Shown in pieces: positions 37,394 through 46,963 of a stretch of DNA of 64,000 nucleotides. The stretch covers positions 124,001 through 188,000 of the forward strand of contig OZ221974.1 of the NCBI GenBank assembly GCA_965119665.1, written 5' to 3'. This DNA comes from Dialister sp900541485 (GTDB taxonomy: Bacteria; Bacillota; Negativicutes; Veillonellales; Dialisteraceae). The translations under genes were made by a program, and so were the position numbers. Numbering within the stretch: position 1 is the stretch's first letter; each line of letters opens with the position of its first letter. The notes below the pieces were generated by a model, which was not told where the DNA came from, ran no database searches, and worked only from the letters and a program-made list of their open reading frames with translations.

Positions 37394-38480
37394 AAGAATA
37401 GTGATTTCCGGATATTACGGATTTAATAACTCCGGTGACGAAGCTATGTTATTCGCCATATTGAAGACATTATACCAAAGATTTGGAGATACTGATATTA
37501 CAGTCATTTCCGGAAATCCTGAAAGAACGACCCATACCTTTGGTGTTAAAGCAATACCTCGTTTTGACGGTTTTTCTATTTTGAAATGCTTGTATAATTC
37601 AGATCTTCTTATCAGTGGCGGCGGAAGTCTTCTACAGGATGTAACGAGCTGGAAAAGTTTGATTTATTATCTAAGCATCATTTTTACCGGTGTTTGCTTC
37701 CGAAAAAAAGTTTTTCTTTATGCTCAGGGGATTGGTCCGGTCCGACATCGTTGGGTCAGGTGGATTCTCAGATTTGTATTAAATCGAGTGAATGCTATTA
37801 CGGTCAGGGATGATGAATCAAAAGGGTTTCTGGAACGTCTGGGCGTCAAGAATGATATTTATTGCACAGCAGATGCCGTTTTATCTCTGGTTCCTACATC
37901 ACTTGCACCGGGAAAAGCTATATTACATCGCAACCATATACCACAAAATAAAAAAATAATTGGTATTTCTATCCGGCGATGGATGAATACATCTGAATGG
38001 ATGGAACGACTTAAATTGTATATGAAATGCATGAATAAAAATAATGAGTATAATTTTGTTTTCATTCCTATGCAATTTCCTGAAGATTACCAAACAGCGA
38101 AAGACTTTTGTGACGATTTCCCGAATGTGTATATCTTACCAGAATCTTATGATACAGAAGAACTAATGTCACTTATAGGAAACTTGGACTTATTGATTGG
38201 TATCCGACTACATGCTTTAATTTTTGCCGCACTTATGCATATTCCTTTTATCGGGATTTCTTACGATCCTAAAATTGACAATTTTCTTCAGTCAGCAAAG
38301 CAAACCGCTATCTTTTCTATTGAGAATTTTGATGAAAATATATTATGTAAAGAATCTTCTTTTTCACTTCAAAAAAATGAAGAGAAATATGATTGGGGAG
38401 CTATTGATTGCTTAAGAAGTAAAGCACGAGAAACAGCTGATATTTTACAAAATACAATTTGTTTTAAAGGAGAAAAATAA
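37383..38480 (+). CDS. csaB: Polysaccharide pyruvyl transferase CsaB
   Basis: Transfers pyruvate from phosphoenolpyruvate onto a sugar of a secondary cell-wall polymer; the ketal is the ligand for SLH domains. The 365 residues begin with ISGYYGFNNSGDEAML, the signature of the family, with SGGGSLLQDVTS near 80, FLYAQGIGPV near 115 and a C-terminal GIRLHALIFAA near 280. CGGAGA precedes the ATG, which overlaps the DUF5693 gene by 11 bases. The transketolase gene starts on its stop codon. Confidence 0.9.
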   Translation: MENKRIVISGYYGFNNSGDEAMLFAILKTLYQRFGDTDITVISGNPERTTHTFGVKAIPRFDGFSILKCLYNSDLLISGGGSLLQDVTSWKSLIYYLSIIFTGVCFRKKVFLYAQGIGPVRHRWVRWILRFVLNRVNAITVRDDESKGFLERLGVKNDIYCTADAVLSLVPTSLAPGKAILHRNHIPQNKKIIGISIRRWMNTSEWMERLKLYMKCMNKNNEYNFVFIPMQFPEDYQTAKDFCDDFPNVYILPESYDTEELMSLIGNLDLLIGIRLHALIFAALMHIPFIGISYDPKIDNFLQSAKQTAIFSIENFDENILCKESSFSLQKNEEKYDWGAIDCLRSKARETADILQNTICFKGEK

Positions 38481-39313
38481 TGGAGTCACTGTCCAAGGAA
38501 AAATTAGCTTTCTTACAAAAAAAAGCAAAAGAGATCCGTATAGAAATCATAAAAGAGATAACAAAAGCAAATTCCGGGCATCCGGGAGGTTCTTTATCGA
38601 TTACAGATTTACTCACATTATTATTTTTTCATGAAATGCATATTGATCCGAAGAATCCTAAAATGTCGGACCGAGATCGTTTAGTTTTGTCAAAGGGACA
38701 TGGCGCACCTGCTTTATATGCTGTTTTGGCAGAAAAGGGATATTTTGATAAACAAGAATTAAACTACTTACGACAAGTAAATCATATTCTCCAAGGGCAT
38801 CCAGATATGAAACATATACCTGGTGTTGACATGACTACAGGTTCTCTCGGACAAGGCTTTAGTGCTGCCTGCGGAATGGCATTGGCTGCGCATATTGATC
38901 ATGCGGATTGGAAAGTATTTGCTGTTCTCGGAGACGGAGAACTTGAGGAAGGGCAAGTTTGGGAAGCTGCTATGTATGCCGCCCACCATCATTTAGATCA
39001 TTTGATTGCCTTTGTAGATAATAATGGACTGCAAATAGATGGGAAGATAACAGATGTAATGTCATCTTTGCCTATTGAGGATAAATTTAAAGCGTTTGGT
39101 TGGCATGTGATTTCTGCGGACGGACATAATATGCTTGAATTGCATGAAGCAATTGCTGAAGCTGAAACTGTAAAAGGAAAACCGTCTATTATTGTTATGA
39201 AAACAATCAAAGGAAAAGGTGTTCCTGAGATTGAAAATAAAGTAGAATGGCATGGTAAAGCCCCTTCTAAAGAAGAGGCAGAACGTTTTATAAAAGCATT
39301 GGAGGCACAATGA
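38480..39313 (+). CDS. Transketolase, N-terminal subunit
   Basis: The thiamine-diphosphate-binding half of a split transketolase, 277 residues. Motifs: SGHPGGSLSITDLL near 32, SKGHGAPALYA near 75, GSLGQGFSAACGMA near 120, and the ThDP site GDGELEEGQVWEAAMYA near 155, ending at the NN of FVDNNGLQIDG. Together with the next gene it makes a complete enzyme for the non-oxidative pentose phosphate pathway, which would supply ribose phosphate and erythrose 4-phosphate. The ATG shares a base with the csaB stop. Confidence 0.95.
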   Translation: MESLSKEKLAFLQKKAKEIRIEIIKEITKANSGHPGGSLSITDLLTLLFFHEMHIDPKNPKMSDRDRLVLSKGHGAPALYAVLAEKGYFDKQELNYLRQVNHILQGHPDMKHIPGVDMTTGSLGQGFSAACGMALAAHIDHADWKVFAVLGDGELEEGQVWEAAMYAAHHHLDHLIAFVDNNGLQIDGKITDVMSSLPIEDKFKAFGWHVISADGHNMLELHEAIAEAETVKGKPSIIVMKTIKGKGVPEIENKVEWHGKAPSKEEAERFIKALEAQ

Positions 39314-40245
39314 TGGGGAAAGCAACACGTGATGCATATGGAGAAACACTAAAACGTTTAGGCGCCGTAAATCCTGAGATTGTTGTTTTGGATGCAGATT
39401 TGTCTTCATCAACAAAAACCTCGGTATTTGCTAAAGAATATAAAGATCGTTTTTTTAATACAGGAATTGCAGAAGCTAATATGATTGGTGTTGCGGCAGG
39501 TTTAGCTTCCGCAGGAAAAATACCGTTTGCATCAACCTTTGCTGTTTTCGGAGCGGGGCGTGCATATGAACAAATTCGTAATTCTGTTTGTTACCCTAAG
39601 TTAAATGTAAAAATTGCAGTAACACATGCAGGACTGACAGTCGGTGAAGACGGAGCTACCCACCAAATGCTGGAAGATATTTGTTTAATGCGTGCACTGC
39701 CTAATATGACGGTTGTCGTACCTGCTGATGCGACAGAGACAGAAGCAGTTATTACCTGGGCAGCCTCTTATGACGGACCTGTTTATATACGTCTCGGCCG
39801 TGCCAAATGTGAGGATATTATGCCTACGAATATGGTTTTTACCCTAGGAAAAAGCACAAAATTAAATGATGGAAATGATCTTACAATTATTGCTTGTGGA
39901 ATTATGGTGGCAAAAGCAGTAGAAGCTGCCTCTATCTTAAAAAGTCGAGGCATAACTGCACGGGTAATCAATATGAGTTCTATCAAGCCAATTGATAAAG
40001 AAGCAATTATCAAGGCGGCTAAAGAAACTGGAGCTGTTATTACCTGTGAAGAACATACAGTGATGGGCGGATTAGGCGGTGCTGTAGCAGAAGTAATTTG
40101 TAAAAACTTTCCTGTCCCTATGGCTATGATTGGAACAGAAGATACTTTTGGGGAGTCAGGAAAAGCGGATGACCTTTTGAAAAAATACGGGCTTACAGTA
40201 GAGCATATTGTTGAAGAATCAATACGTATCCTGGAAAGGAAATAA
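39310..40245 (+). CDS. Transketolase, C-terminal subunit
   Basis: Pyrimidine-binding and C-terminal half of the split transketolase, 311 residues. The pyrimidine domain shows FFNTGIAEANMIGVAAGLA near 50, with the catalytic glutamate, and THAGLTVGEDGATHQMLEDI near 105. The C-terminal domain starts near 190. It overlaps the preceding gene by four bases; a second ATG directly follows the first, so either could start. The split form is common in Bacillota. Confidence 0.95.
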   Translation: MMGKATRDAYGETLKRLGAVNPEIVVLDADLSSSTKTSVFAKEYKDRFFNTGIAEANMIGVAAGLASAGKIPFASTFAVFGAGRAYEQIRNSVCYPKLNVKIAVTHAGLTVGEDGATHQMLEDICLMRALPNMTVVVPADATETEAVITWAASYDGPVYIRLGRAKCEDIMPTNMVFTLGKSTKLNDGNDLTIIACGIMVAKAVEAASILKSRGITARVINMSSIKPIDKEAIIKAAKETGAVITCEEHTVMGGLGGAVAEVICKNFPVPMAMIGTEDTFGESGKADDLLKKYGLTVEHIVEESIRILERK

Positions 40246-40251
40246 TTTTTT

Positions 40252-40938
40252 ATGATTACATTTGAAAATGTATCTCTCCGTTACGACACACGTCATACAG
40301 CACTAAGAGACGTAAACATTCATATAGACAAAGGAGAGTTTGTTTTTGTAGTCGGATCCAGCGGTGCAGGAAAATCGACTTTTGTTAAAACTATCACGCA
40401 TGAGCTTACGCCTATAGAAGGAAATGTATTTGTAAACGGTGTGAATATTAATAAGCTTAAAGAGAGTAAAATTCCTTATTACAGAAGGACTCTGGGAATC
40501 GTATTTCAAGACTTCCGTCTTTTGTCAGATAAGACAGTCTTTGAAAATATTGCTTTCGTTTTGCGTGTAACCGGAGTAAAAAGTAATGAGATTCGGGCTA
40601 AAGTAAACCGTGTTCTTGACTTAGTAGGATTAAAAAATCGTGCTAATGAGTTACCGACAAAACTTTCCGGAGGAGAACAGCAGCGTGTGGCTATAGCAAG
40701 AGCTCTCGTTAACCATCCGATACTATTAATTGCAGATGAACCTACAGGGAATCTCGATCCTGCTACCTCCGACGAAATTATGAAGTTATTTAATGAAATT
40801 AATCATATGGGAACAACTATTATTATGGTTACCCACAATAAAGAACTTGTTAATTCCATGCACAAAAGAGTCGTCAGTATTGAGGACGGTCATATTGTAA
40901 GTGACATAAAAAGAGGAGGATATGATCGCCATGCTTAG
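40252..40938 (+). CDS. ftsE: Cell-division ATP-binding protein FtsE
   Basis: ATPase that, with FtsX, controls peptidoglycan hydrolases at the septum. In 228 residues: Walker A GSSGAGKST near 36, signature LSGGEQQRVAIARAL, Walker B LLIADEPTGNLDP and the H-loop MVTHNKELV. The Q-loop region FQDFRLLSDKTVFENIAFVL is typical of FtsE. It overlaps ftsX. Confidence 0.95.
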   Translation: MITFENVSLRYDTRHTALRDVNIHIDKGEFVFVVGSSGAGKSTFVKTITHELTPIEGNVFVNGVNINKLKESKIPYYRRTLGIVFQDFRLLSDKTVFENIAFVLRVTGVKSNEIRAKVNRVLDLVGLKNRANELPTKLSGGEQQRVAIARALVNHPILLIADEPTGNLDPATSDEIMKLFNEINHMGTTIIMVTHNKELVNSMHKRVVSIEDGHIVSDIKRGGYDRHA

Positions 40939-41815
40939 TTCTCTTAGTTATTTTTTTGGAGAGACATTCAAGTCACTTTTTAGAAACAGATTTATGGCTA
41001 TTGCTTCTGTTTTAACAGTCACTCTTTCTATGTTTATCTTAGGCATTTTTCTAAGTGCGGTTTTAAATATTAATCATATGGCTTCTTACCTGGAAAATCA
41101 GGTTGAGATGACAGTTTATTTAAAGGATGGACTAAAAACCCAACAAGTAATGACCGTAGGGTCTCGGCTAAAATCTCTATCCGGACTTAAGGAGATTACT
41201 TTTACTGATAAGGATCAGGCTATGAAGGACTTTAGAGACCGGATGGGGGATCAAGCCGGCCTTTTGGATTCAATTAACGGAAATCCTTTACCTGCCTCCT
41301 ATCAAACATCATTTAATTCGCCGGATGAATTAAAAAAGGCAGTGAATATCGTCAGGAATTATTCGGAAGTCGAGGCTGTACAGTATGGTCAGGATGTAAT
41401 TGAACAATTATACCGGATAGCTAAAGTTATCAGGATTAGTGGTATCATCCTTATCTTATTTTTAGCAGCAGCGGAACTGTTTATTATTTCAAATACCATT
41501 CGATTGACCGTATTTGCAAGAAGAAGAGAAATTCAAATCATGAAATACGTGGGAGCTACTAACGGGTTTATTCGTTGGCCTTTTCTTTTTGAAGGAATGA
41601 TTATAGGACTTATCGGATCAACGGTTGCTTCTATATTATTATGCCTGGGTTACGATCTTATTTTAAGGGAAATGGCTGATGCGGGGTTGGTATTTTTTTC
41701 ATTGATTCCATTTTGGCCATTTATGCCTTATGTTTCTTTACTTATATTAGTCGCCGGAATCGTTATAGGTATATTAGGCAGTGCGATTTCCTTACGTAAA
41801 TATATGAAGGTATAA
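40931..41815 (+). CDS. ftsX: Cell-division membrane protein FtsX
   Basis: Four-segment membrane partner of FtsE. In 294 residues, an N-terminal amphipathic part and segment near 22-45 precede an extracytoplasmic domain (about 50-165), then three more segments near 170-190, 215-245 and 260-285. The extracytoplasmic domain is where a hydrolase activator would dock. I prefer ATG 40931, ten bases after AGGAGGA; the ATG at 40922 has only one base of spacing. Either start overlaps ftsE. Confidence 0.94.
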   Translation: MLSSLSYFFGETFKSLFRNRFMAIASVLTVTLSMFILGIFLSAVLNINHMASYLENQVEMTVYLKDGLKTQQVMTVGSRLKSLSGLKEITFTDKDQAMKDFRDRMGDQAGLLDSINGNPLPASYQTSFNSPDELKKAVNIVRNYSEVEAVQYGQDVIEQLYRIAKVIRISGIILILFLAAAELFIISNTIRLTVFARRREIQIMKYVGATNGFIRWPFLFEGMIIGLIGSTVASILLCLGYDLILREMADAGLVFFSLIPFWPFMPYVSLLILVAGIVIGILGSAISLRKYMKV

Positions 41816-41818
41816 AAT

Positions 41819-42949
41819 ATGAAACGTAATAAATGCTTAATAACGGCTATTGCAGTCAGTTTTTTAATAGGCTCGCCATTAACCGTATCAATGGCAGACG
41901 ATTTAAGTGATAAATTACAAAATTTACAAGAACAAATTAATGATTCCCGAGCTCAACAAGAAAATTGGCAAGCTGTTATTAATGAAATCGCGGAAAAATT
42001 AAAGGCTATCCAGTTAGAATTGAACGAAGCTACCAAAAAACTCCGTTCCATACAAAATGAACAGGCCGCAATCAATGAACAGATTAAGCAAACAGAGGAA
42101 GAAATACGAAAGGCTGAAATATACTTAAGACAACGCCAAAACATTTTGAATAAAAGGGTTCGTTCTATTTATATGCACGGACAACTGAGCTATCTGGAAG
42201 TCATTACGGGTGCCAAAAGCTTTAGTGATTTTGCTAACCGACTTGAGTTATTAAAAAGAATCATTCATTCTGATTTTAATCTCATACAAGAAATACAGAA
42301 ACAAAAAGCGCTCATAGAAGCAAAAAAAGATGAATTACAACAGAAAAAAAATAAACTGGATGCGTTAGCGGAAGAAGCACAACAAGCAGAAAGTCAAATT
42401 CGCATCAAAAAGGAAGAGCAACAACAAGTTATGAATGATGCCAAGCGGCAAAAAGATGCCGCTGCCGCTATGGAAGCCGACTTAATTGCAGAAAGCAATA
42501 ATGTTCGACAATTGATTCAGGCTCGTTCCGGATCTGTTCAAGCCGGTGGCACTATAGTTCATGGGAGCGGAGCTTTTATTTGGCCATGTAATGGTCCTAT
42601 CACTTCTCCATTCGGCTATCGGACACATCCTATATTTGGAACTACGATTTATCATGCCGGTATAGATATCGGAGTCGATTACGGTACCCCCATTCATGCA
42701 GCTGACAGCGGAACTGTAATATTGGCAGGTTGGTGCGGCGGATATGGAAATGCCGTTATTATTGATCACGGAAATGGCCTGCAAACATTATATGGACATA
42801 ATACTTCTGTTGCTGTATCAGAAGGACAGGCAGTTTCTCAGGGTGAAGTTATCGCCTATGCAGGTTCTACCGGTTACTCTACAGGGCCACATTGTCATTT
42901 TGAGGTTAGAGAAAACGGAGAAGCCGTTGATCCCATGGGATACTTATGA
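41819..42949 (+). CDS. Murein hydrolase, coiled coil plus M23 (LytM) domain
   Basis: A 376-residue exported protein. Signal peptide residues 1-26 end at SMADD. A long coiled coil follows (about 28-225, rich in Gln, Glu, Lys and Ala), then the M23 peptidase domain from about 255. Zinc ligands are visible: H and D in YHAGIDIG and HCH in GPHCHFEVREN, so it should be an active endopeptidase rather than a degenerate EnvC-like activator. Directly downstream of ftsEX, it is the likely FtsX-regulated hydrolase (PcsB/CwlO/EnvC role). Confidence 0.9.
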   Translation: MKRNKCLITAIAVSFLIGSPLTVSMADDLSDKLQNLQEQINDSRAQQENWQAVINEIAEKLKAIQLELNEATKKLRSIQNEQAAINEQIKQTEEEIRKAEIYLRQRQNILNKRVRSIYMHGQLSYLEVITGAKSFSDFANRLELLKRIIHSDFNLIQEIQKQKALIEAKKDELQQKKNKLDALAEEAQQAESQIRIKKEEQQQVMNDAKRQKDAAAAMEADLIAESNNVRQLIQARSGSVQAGGTIVHGSGAFIWPCNGPITSPFGYRTHPIFGTTIYHAGIDIGVDYGTPIHAADSGTVILAGWCGGYGNAVIIDHGNGLQTLYGHNTSVAVSEGQAVSQGEVIAYAGSTGYSTGPHCHFEVRENGEAVDPMGYL

Positions 42950-44097
42950 TGTTTATAAGAGTAAAGAAAAATATCCGTCACATTATTTATTGGCTGGTCT
43001 CCGTTATTTTATCAGCAGTTTTACTTCTTTTAACAGGCTTATATTCTTTGACTGATGATACGAAAGCCGCATTACAATTTATATGGAATTATCGAATAAT
43101 TAAGGAAAATTATTTCCGTACAACATCTGATGAAAAGCTTTTTGAAAATGCTACTTTGGGTATGATTTCCGCTTTAGATGATCCTCATTCTGCTTTACTT
43201 TCCGGTAAAAAGTTCGATCTTTTTCAGCAATCGGCAAGTGGAGAATACGGTGGAATCGGAGTGGTTATTGGCAAAAACACCAATGGAAATATCCATATTT
43301 TATCGGTTTTTCCTAATAGCAGCGCTAAAAAAATCGGTTTACAATCAGAAGATGAACTTCTCGCTGTGGACGGAGAGCCAATTTTCGGTACAGAATTGGA
43401 GGATGTTGCTAAGCGTTTAAGAGGGAAAGCCGGTACTCATGTACAGATAGAAGTAAAGCGTGGAGAAAAAAAGCTATGCTTTGATGTAGAGCGATTCAAC
43501 ATTGTTATGCCCACGGTTCAAAGTAGTATTATTAAAAACAATATTGGGTATATCCATATTTATTCCTTTACAAAACATACACCGGAAGAGCTTTCTGAAC
43601 AATTAAAAACATTAAAGACTAATGGCGCAGAGAAACTGATTATCGATCTCCGCATGAATCCTGGAGGGTTAGTCGATAGTGTCGTAGCTGTAGCAAATCA
43701 GTTATTAACTGGAGGAACTATAGTAAGTTATCATACAAAAGACGGACATGCAAAGAAATTTGATATTATCGGAATAGACCGGGTTATGCCGATGGTTATT
43801 CTTATAGATGAACACAGCGCCAGTGCTTCAGAAATTTTAGCAGGAGCCGTACAAGATAAAAAAGAAGGAACTGTTATAGGAAAAACAAGTTATGGCAAAG
43901 GAACTGTACAAAAAATTATACAAACCGGAGAACAATCAGCCTTAAAAATTTCTATTGCGGAATACCGAACATCAGCTGGTCGAGTCATTGATAAAGTTGG
44001 TATTATTCCTGATATTGAAGTCGTACAAACCGGGCGGATTTTTGATAAAAATACTGACAATGTAATAAAAAAAGCTATTGAAATTTTAGAAAACTAA
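42946..44097 (+). CDS. ctpA: S41 family C-terminal processing peptidase
   Basis: Serine-lysine protease of 383 residues, anchored by an N-terminal hydrophobic segment (about 10-30). A PDZ domain occupies about 90-175 (GGIGVVIGKNTNGNIHI). The catalytic region has GYIHIYSFT, DLRMNPGGL, the serine in SASASEILAGA and the lysine in SYGKGTVQ. It overlaps the M23 gene by four bases. The pairing suggests turnover of the hydrolase or other envelope proteins, by analogy with Prc/CtpA systems. Confidence 0.93.
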   Translation: MMFIRVKKNIRHIIYWLVSVILSAVLLLLTGLYSLTDDTKAALQFIWNYRIIKENYFRTTSDEKLFENATLGMISALDDPHSALLSGKKFDLFQQSASGEYGGIGVVIGKNTNGNIHILSVFPNSSAKKIGLQSEDELLAVDGEPIFGTELEDVAKRLRGKAGTHVQIEVKRGEKKLCFDVERFNIVMPTVQSSIIKNNIGYIHIYSFTKHTPEELSEQLKTLKTNGAEKLIIDLRMNPGGLVDSVVAVANQLLTGGTIVSYHTKDGHAKKFDIIGIDRVMPMVILIDEHSASASEILAGAVQDKKEGTVIGKTSYGKGTVQKIIQTGEQSALKISIAEYRTSAGRVIDKVGIIPDIEVVQTGRIFDKNTDNVIKKAIEILEN

Positions 44098-44100
44098 CAT

Positions 44101-44145
44101 AAAATCGCAGCAAATTTTAAAGAGATAATTTGTTTGCGATTTTTA
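44101..44145 (+). terminator. Terminator after ctpA
   Basis: AAAATCGCAGCAAATT and AATTTGTTTGCGATTTTT pair with one bulge around a ten-base loop and end in T-rich DNA. Confidence 0.6.
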
Positions 44146-44162
44146 TTTACAATTTGTTCTTC

Positions 44163-44191
44163 ATGACAGACCTCTTTATTTTTTGTATAAT
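44163..44191 (+). promoter_or_regulatory. obg promoter
   Basis: ATGACA (44163-44168) and TATAAT (44186-44191) with a 17-base spacer. Confidence 0.7.
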
Positions 44192-44238
44192 ATAGAATAA
44201 TTGATTTTAAATATGTAGTTTTGTATGTCGAGGATATT

Positions 44239-45540
44239 ATGTTTATAGATAAAGCTAAAATTATAATTATATCCGGAGCCGGCGGCGATGGAATGGTGGC
44301 ATTCAGGCGAGAGAAATATGTACCCCGCGGTGGTCCGAGCGGCGGTGATGGCGGTAAAGGTGGATCCGTCTACCTGAAAGCTGATAGTGGGTTGAATACA
44401 TTGATTAATTTTAGAAGAAAACGAAAGTTTGCCGCTGAAAAAGGGGAAAATGGCGGCGCGAAAGAAATGTATGGAAAAGGCGGAGAAGATATTATTATTG
44501 ATGTGCCTTTAGGAACTATGGTTTATGACAATGACACAAATGAGCTTCTGGCGGATATGGTACATCAAGATCAGATGGTTCTTATTGCAAAAGGTGGAAA
44601 AGGTGGAAGAGGAAATACTCATTTTGCAACCAGTGCCGTACGTGCCCCTACTTATGCAGAGAAAGGAGAACCGGGGGAGTCAAAAGAAATCCGGTTAGAA
44701 TTAAAAGTTCTTGCTGATGTAGGACTTATCGGATTCCCCAGTGTAGGGAAATCGAGCTTAATAAGAAAAGTATCCGGTGCCCGTCCGGAGGTTGCGGCTT
44801 ATCATTTTACAACTCTTAGTCCCAGCTTGGGTGTCGTTAACTTGGATGAAACAAGAAGTTTTGTCATGGCAGATATTCCGGGTCTTATAGAAGGCGCTAG
44901 TCAAGGTGTCGGTTTGGGGCATGAATTTTTACGTCATGTTGAAAGAAGTAGAGTATTGATTCATGTATTGGATATTGCCGGCAGTGAAGGCCGGGATCCG
45001 CTTTCAGATTTTGAAATCATTAATAATGAACTTGAAATTTATAGCCCTGCACTGGCACAGAAAAAACAGATAGTTGCAGGAAATAAAATCGATTTAATAA
45101 CAAATCAAACAGAATTAGAGCAAATAAAACAGCAAATAGAATCGAAAGGATATTCTTTCTTTCCAATTTGTACCTTAACAGGTGAAGGAATCAAACCGTT
45201 ACTTGAAAAGGCATGGAGCATATTACAAGAAACAGAAACCACTACTTTTGATAACCAAGAGAAAGCTATCGTATATGAATTACCGCAAAATGAATTCAAA
45301 ATCGAATATGATGGTCACGTCTACTCTGTTATAGGGAAGCGGGTTGAGAAACTGGTGGCCATGACCGATTTTGATAATTCTGTTTCACTTCGCCGTTTTA
45401 ACAAAGCCTGGAAATTTATGGGGCTGGATAAATTATTAAAAAAAGAAGGAATTAGAGAGGGCGATACGGTAAACCTTTATGGTATAGAATTTTCGTTCTC
45501 GGAAAAGAGCTCTTCTTTTGAAGAAAGCGAGAATGAATAA
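44239..45540 (+). CDS. obgE: GTPase Obg
   Basis: Essential GTPase of ribosome assembly and stress signalling. The glycine-rich Obg fold is at residues 1-158 (GAGGDGMVAFRREK, GGDGGKGGSVYL). G motifs are GFPSVGKSSLI, DIPGLIEGASQGVGLG and NKID; a C-terminal OCT domain covers about 345-425, which many Obg proteins have. In all it is 433 residues. The ATG at 44239 follows GAGGA; a TTG at 44221 would add six residues without a better site. It starts the obg-to-cvfB operon. Confidence 0.96.
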   Translation: MFIDKAKIIIISGAGGDGMVAFRREKYVPRGGPSGGDGGKGGSVYLKADSGLNTLINFRRKRKFAAEKGENGGAKEMYGKGGEDIIIDVPLGTMVYDNDTNELLADMVHQDQMVLIAKGGKGGRGNTHFATSAVRAPTYAEKGEPGESKEIRLELKVLADVGLIGFPSVGKSSLIRKVSGARPEVAAYHFTTLSPSLGVVNLDETRSFVMADIPGLIEGASQGVGLGHEFLRHVERSRVLIHVLDIAGSEGRDPLSDFEIINNELEIYSPALAQKKQIVAGNKIDLITNQTELEQIKQQIESKGYSFFPICTLTGEGIKPLLEKAWSILQETETTTFDNQEKAIVYELPQNEFKIEYDGHVYSVIGKRVEKLVAMTDFDNSVSLRRFNKAWKFMGLDKLLKKEGIREGDTVNLYGIEFSFSEKSSSFEESENE

Positions 45541-45836
45541 TGCTTACAGGAAAACAAAAACAATATTTAAGAGGGATTGCAACATCCTTTCCTGCAGTTG
45601 TGCAAATTGGAAAAGACGGATTAACGGATTCGGTTATAAAAAGTGCATCTGATGTATTGGAAGCACGAGAACTTATTAAAGTTAAAATAAACCAAAATTC
45701 TGTTGCCGATATAAGAAAAGCAGCCGAAATTTTTTCAGAACGACTTAATGCCGAAATCGTCCAAATTATTGGGAGAAATTGCATTCTTTTTAAACAGAAA
45801 AAGGGGGATAAAAAATCCCATTATAATCTTCCTTAA
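45540..45836 (+). CDS. yhbY: YhbY/CRM-domain RNA-binding protein
   Basis: A 98-residue CRM domain that binds pre-50S ribosomal particles in characterised homologues. Motifs: LTGKQKQYLRGIA at the start, VVQIGKDGLTD near 20 and the C-terminal QIIGRNCILFKQ. The ATG shares a base with the obg stop. Confidence 0.95.
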   Translation: MLTGKQKQYLRGIATSFPAVVQIGKDGLTDSVIKSASDVLEARELIKVKINQNSVADIRKAAEIFSERLNAEIVQIIGRNCILFKQKKGDKKSHYNLP

Positions 45837-45848
45837 ATAGAGGATCAT

Positions 45849-46949
45849 ATGAAAAGAATCGTTATCAAAGTCGGTACCAGCTCTTTGATTTATACGAGTG
45901 GGAAAGCCAATATCCGATTTATAGATCATTTAGCAAGGCAAATTTCTGATTTAAGAAACAGAAATTTAGAAATTATATTGGTATCTTCCGGTGCAATTGG
46001 TGTAGGGCTTCCCGTCTTAGGTTTTGACAAAAAACCTGACTATATCCCCTACAAGCAGGCCATCGCTGCGGTAGGACAAAATATTCTCATGAATTTATAT
46101 TCCAAAATATTTCAAGACTACGGGCAAACGGTAGGGCAACTTCTTTTTACAAAAGGAGATGCTTTAAACAGTAAACGGTATATGCACATGAAGGGTGCAA
46201 TTTCCGCATTGTTTGAATTAGGGGTTATTCCGATTGTAAATGAAAATGATGCAGTCAGTATTGATGAAATAAAAATAGGTGATAATGATACATTATCAGC
46301 CATGGTTGCCAGTATAGCAGAAGCTGATTTGCTGGTTATTCTCTCTGATATTCAAGGTTTATTTACACATGACCCCAGAAAAAATCCAAATGCCGAATTA
46401 ATTCGTGAGGTTTCTAAGTTTTCCAGAAATTTATTTAAAGCAGCGGGCGGTGCAGGAACACCAGGCGGTACCGGTGGCATGTATACAAAGTTACAAGCAG
46501 CTGAAATATGTGTCCATTCCGGTATAGATATGATTATTGCAGAAAGCGGAATTCACGGAGTCCTGGAAAAAATTGCAGACGGAGAACCTGTTGGTACCTT
46601 TTTTAAAGCAGAAAATGTACATCCTCAAATGAAGAGGCGGGAAATCATTATAGGATCTGCAGTAAAAGGGAAAATATATGTAGACCGGGGTTGTAAAGAC
46701 GCATTGCTTTATAAGGGATCCAGCTTACTTCCTGTTGGAGTTATTTCCACATCCGGAGATTTTGATGAAGGGGATGCTGTATCCATTTATTGCGACAAAG
46801 AAGAATTTGCAAGAGGAATTACCCATTACAGCAGAAATGATATCGATAAAATCAAGGGGCTTCATACAACGGAATTGATAAAAAAATTAGGATATCCCGC
46901 ACCATATGACACTGTAATTCATAGAGATAATTTATTTGTGATGCATTAA
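45849..46949 (+). CDS. proB: Glutamate 5-kinase
   Basis: Phosphorylates glutamate in the first step of proline synthesis. In 366 residues the kinase domain shows KRIVIKVGTSSL at the N-terminus, LVSSGAIGVG near 48, NENDAVS near 135 and GTPGGTGGMYTKLQAA near 205. A C-terminal PUA domain (about 275-355) is present. proA, which usually follows, is not in this window, so the second step must be encoded elsewhere. AGAGGA precedes the ATG. Confidence 0.96.
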   Translation: MKRIVIKVGTSSLIYTSGKANIRFIDHLARQISDLRNRNLEIILVSSGAIGVGLPVLGFDKKPDYIPYKQAIAAVGQNILMNLYSKIFQDYGQTVGQLLFTKGDALNSKRYMHMKGAISALFELGVIPIVNENDAVSIDEIKIGDNDTLSAMVASIAEADLLVILSDIQGLFTHDPRKNPNAELIREVSKFSRNLFKAAGGAGTPGGTGGMYTKLQAAEICVHSGIDMIIAESGIHGVLEKIADGEPVGTFFKAENVHPQMKRREIIIGSAVKGKIYVDRGCKDALLYKGSSLLPVGVISTSGDFDEGDAVSIYCDKEEFARGITHYSRNDIDKIKGLHTTELIKKLGYPAPYDTVIHRDNLFVMH

Positions 46950-46963
46950 TCGTACAGAATACA

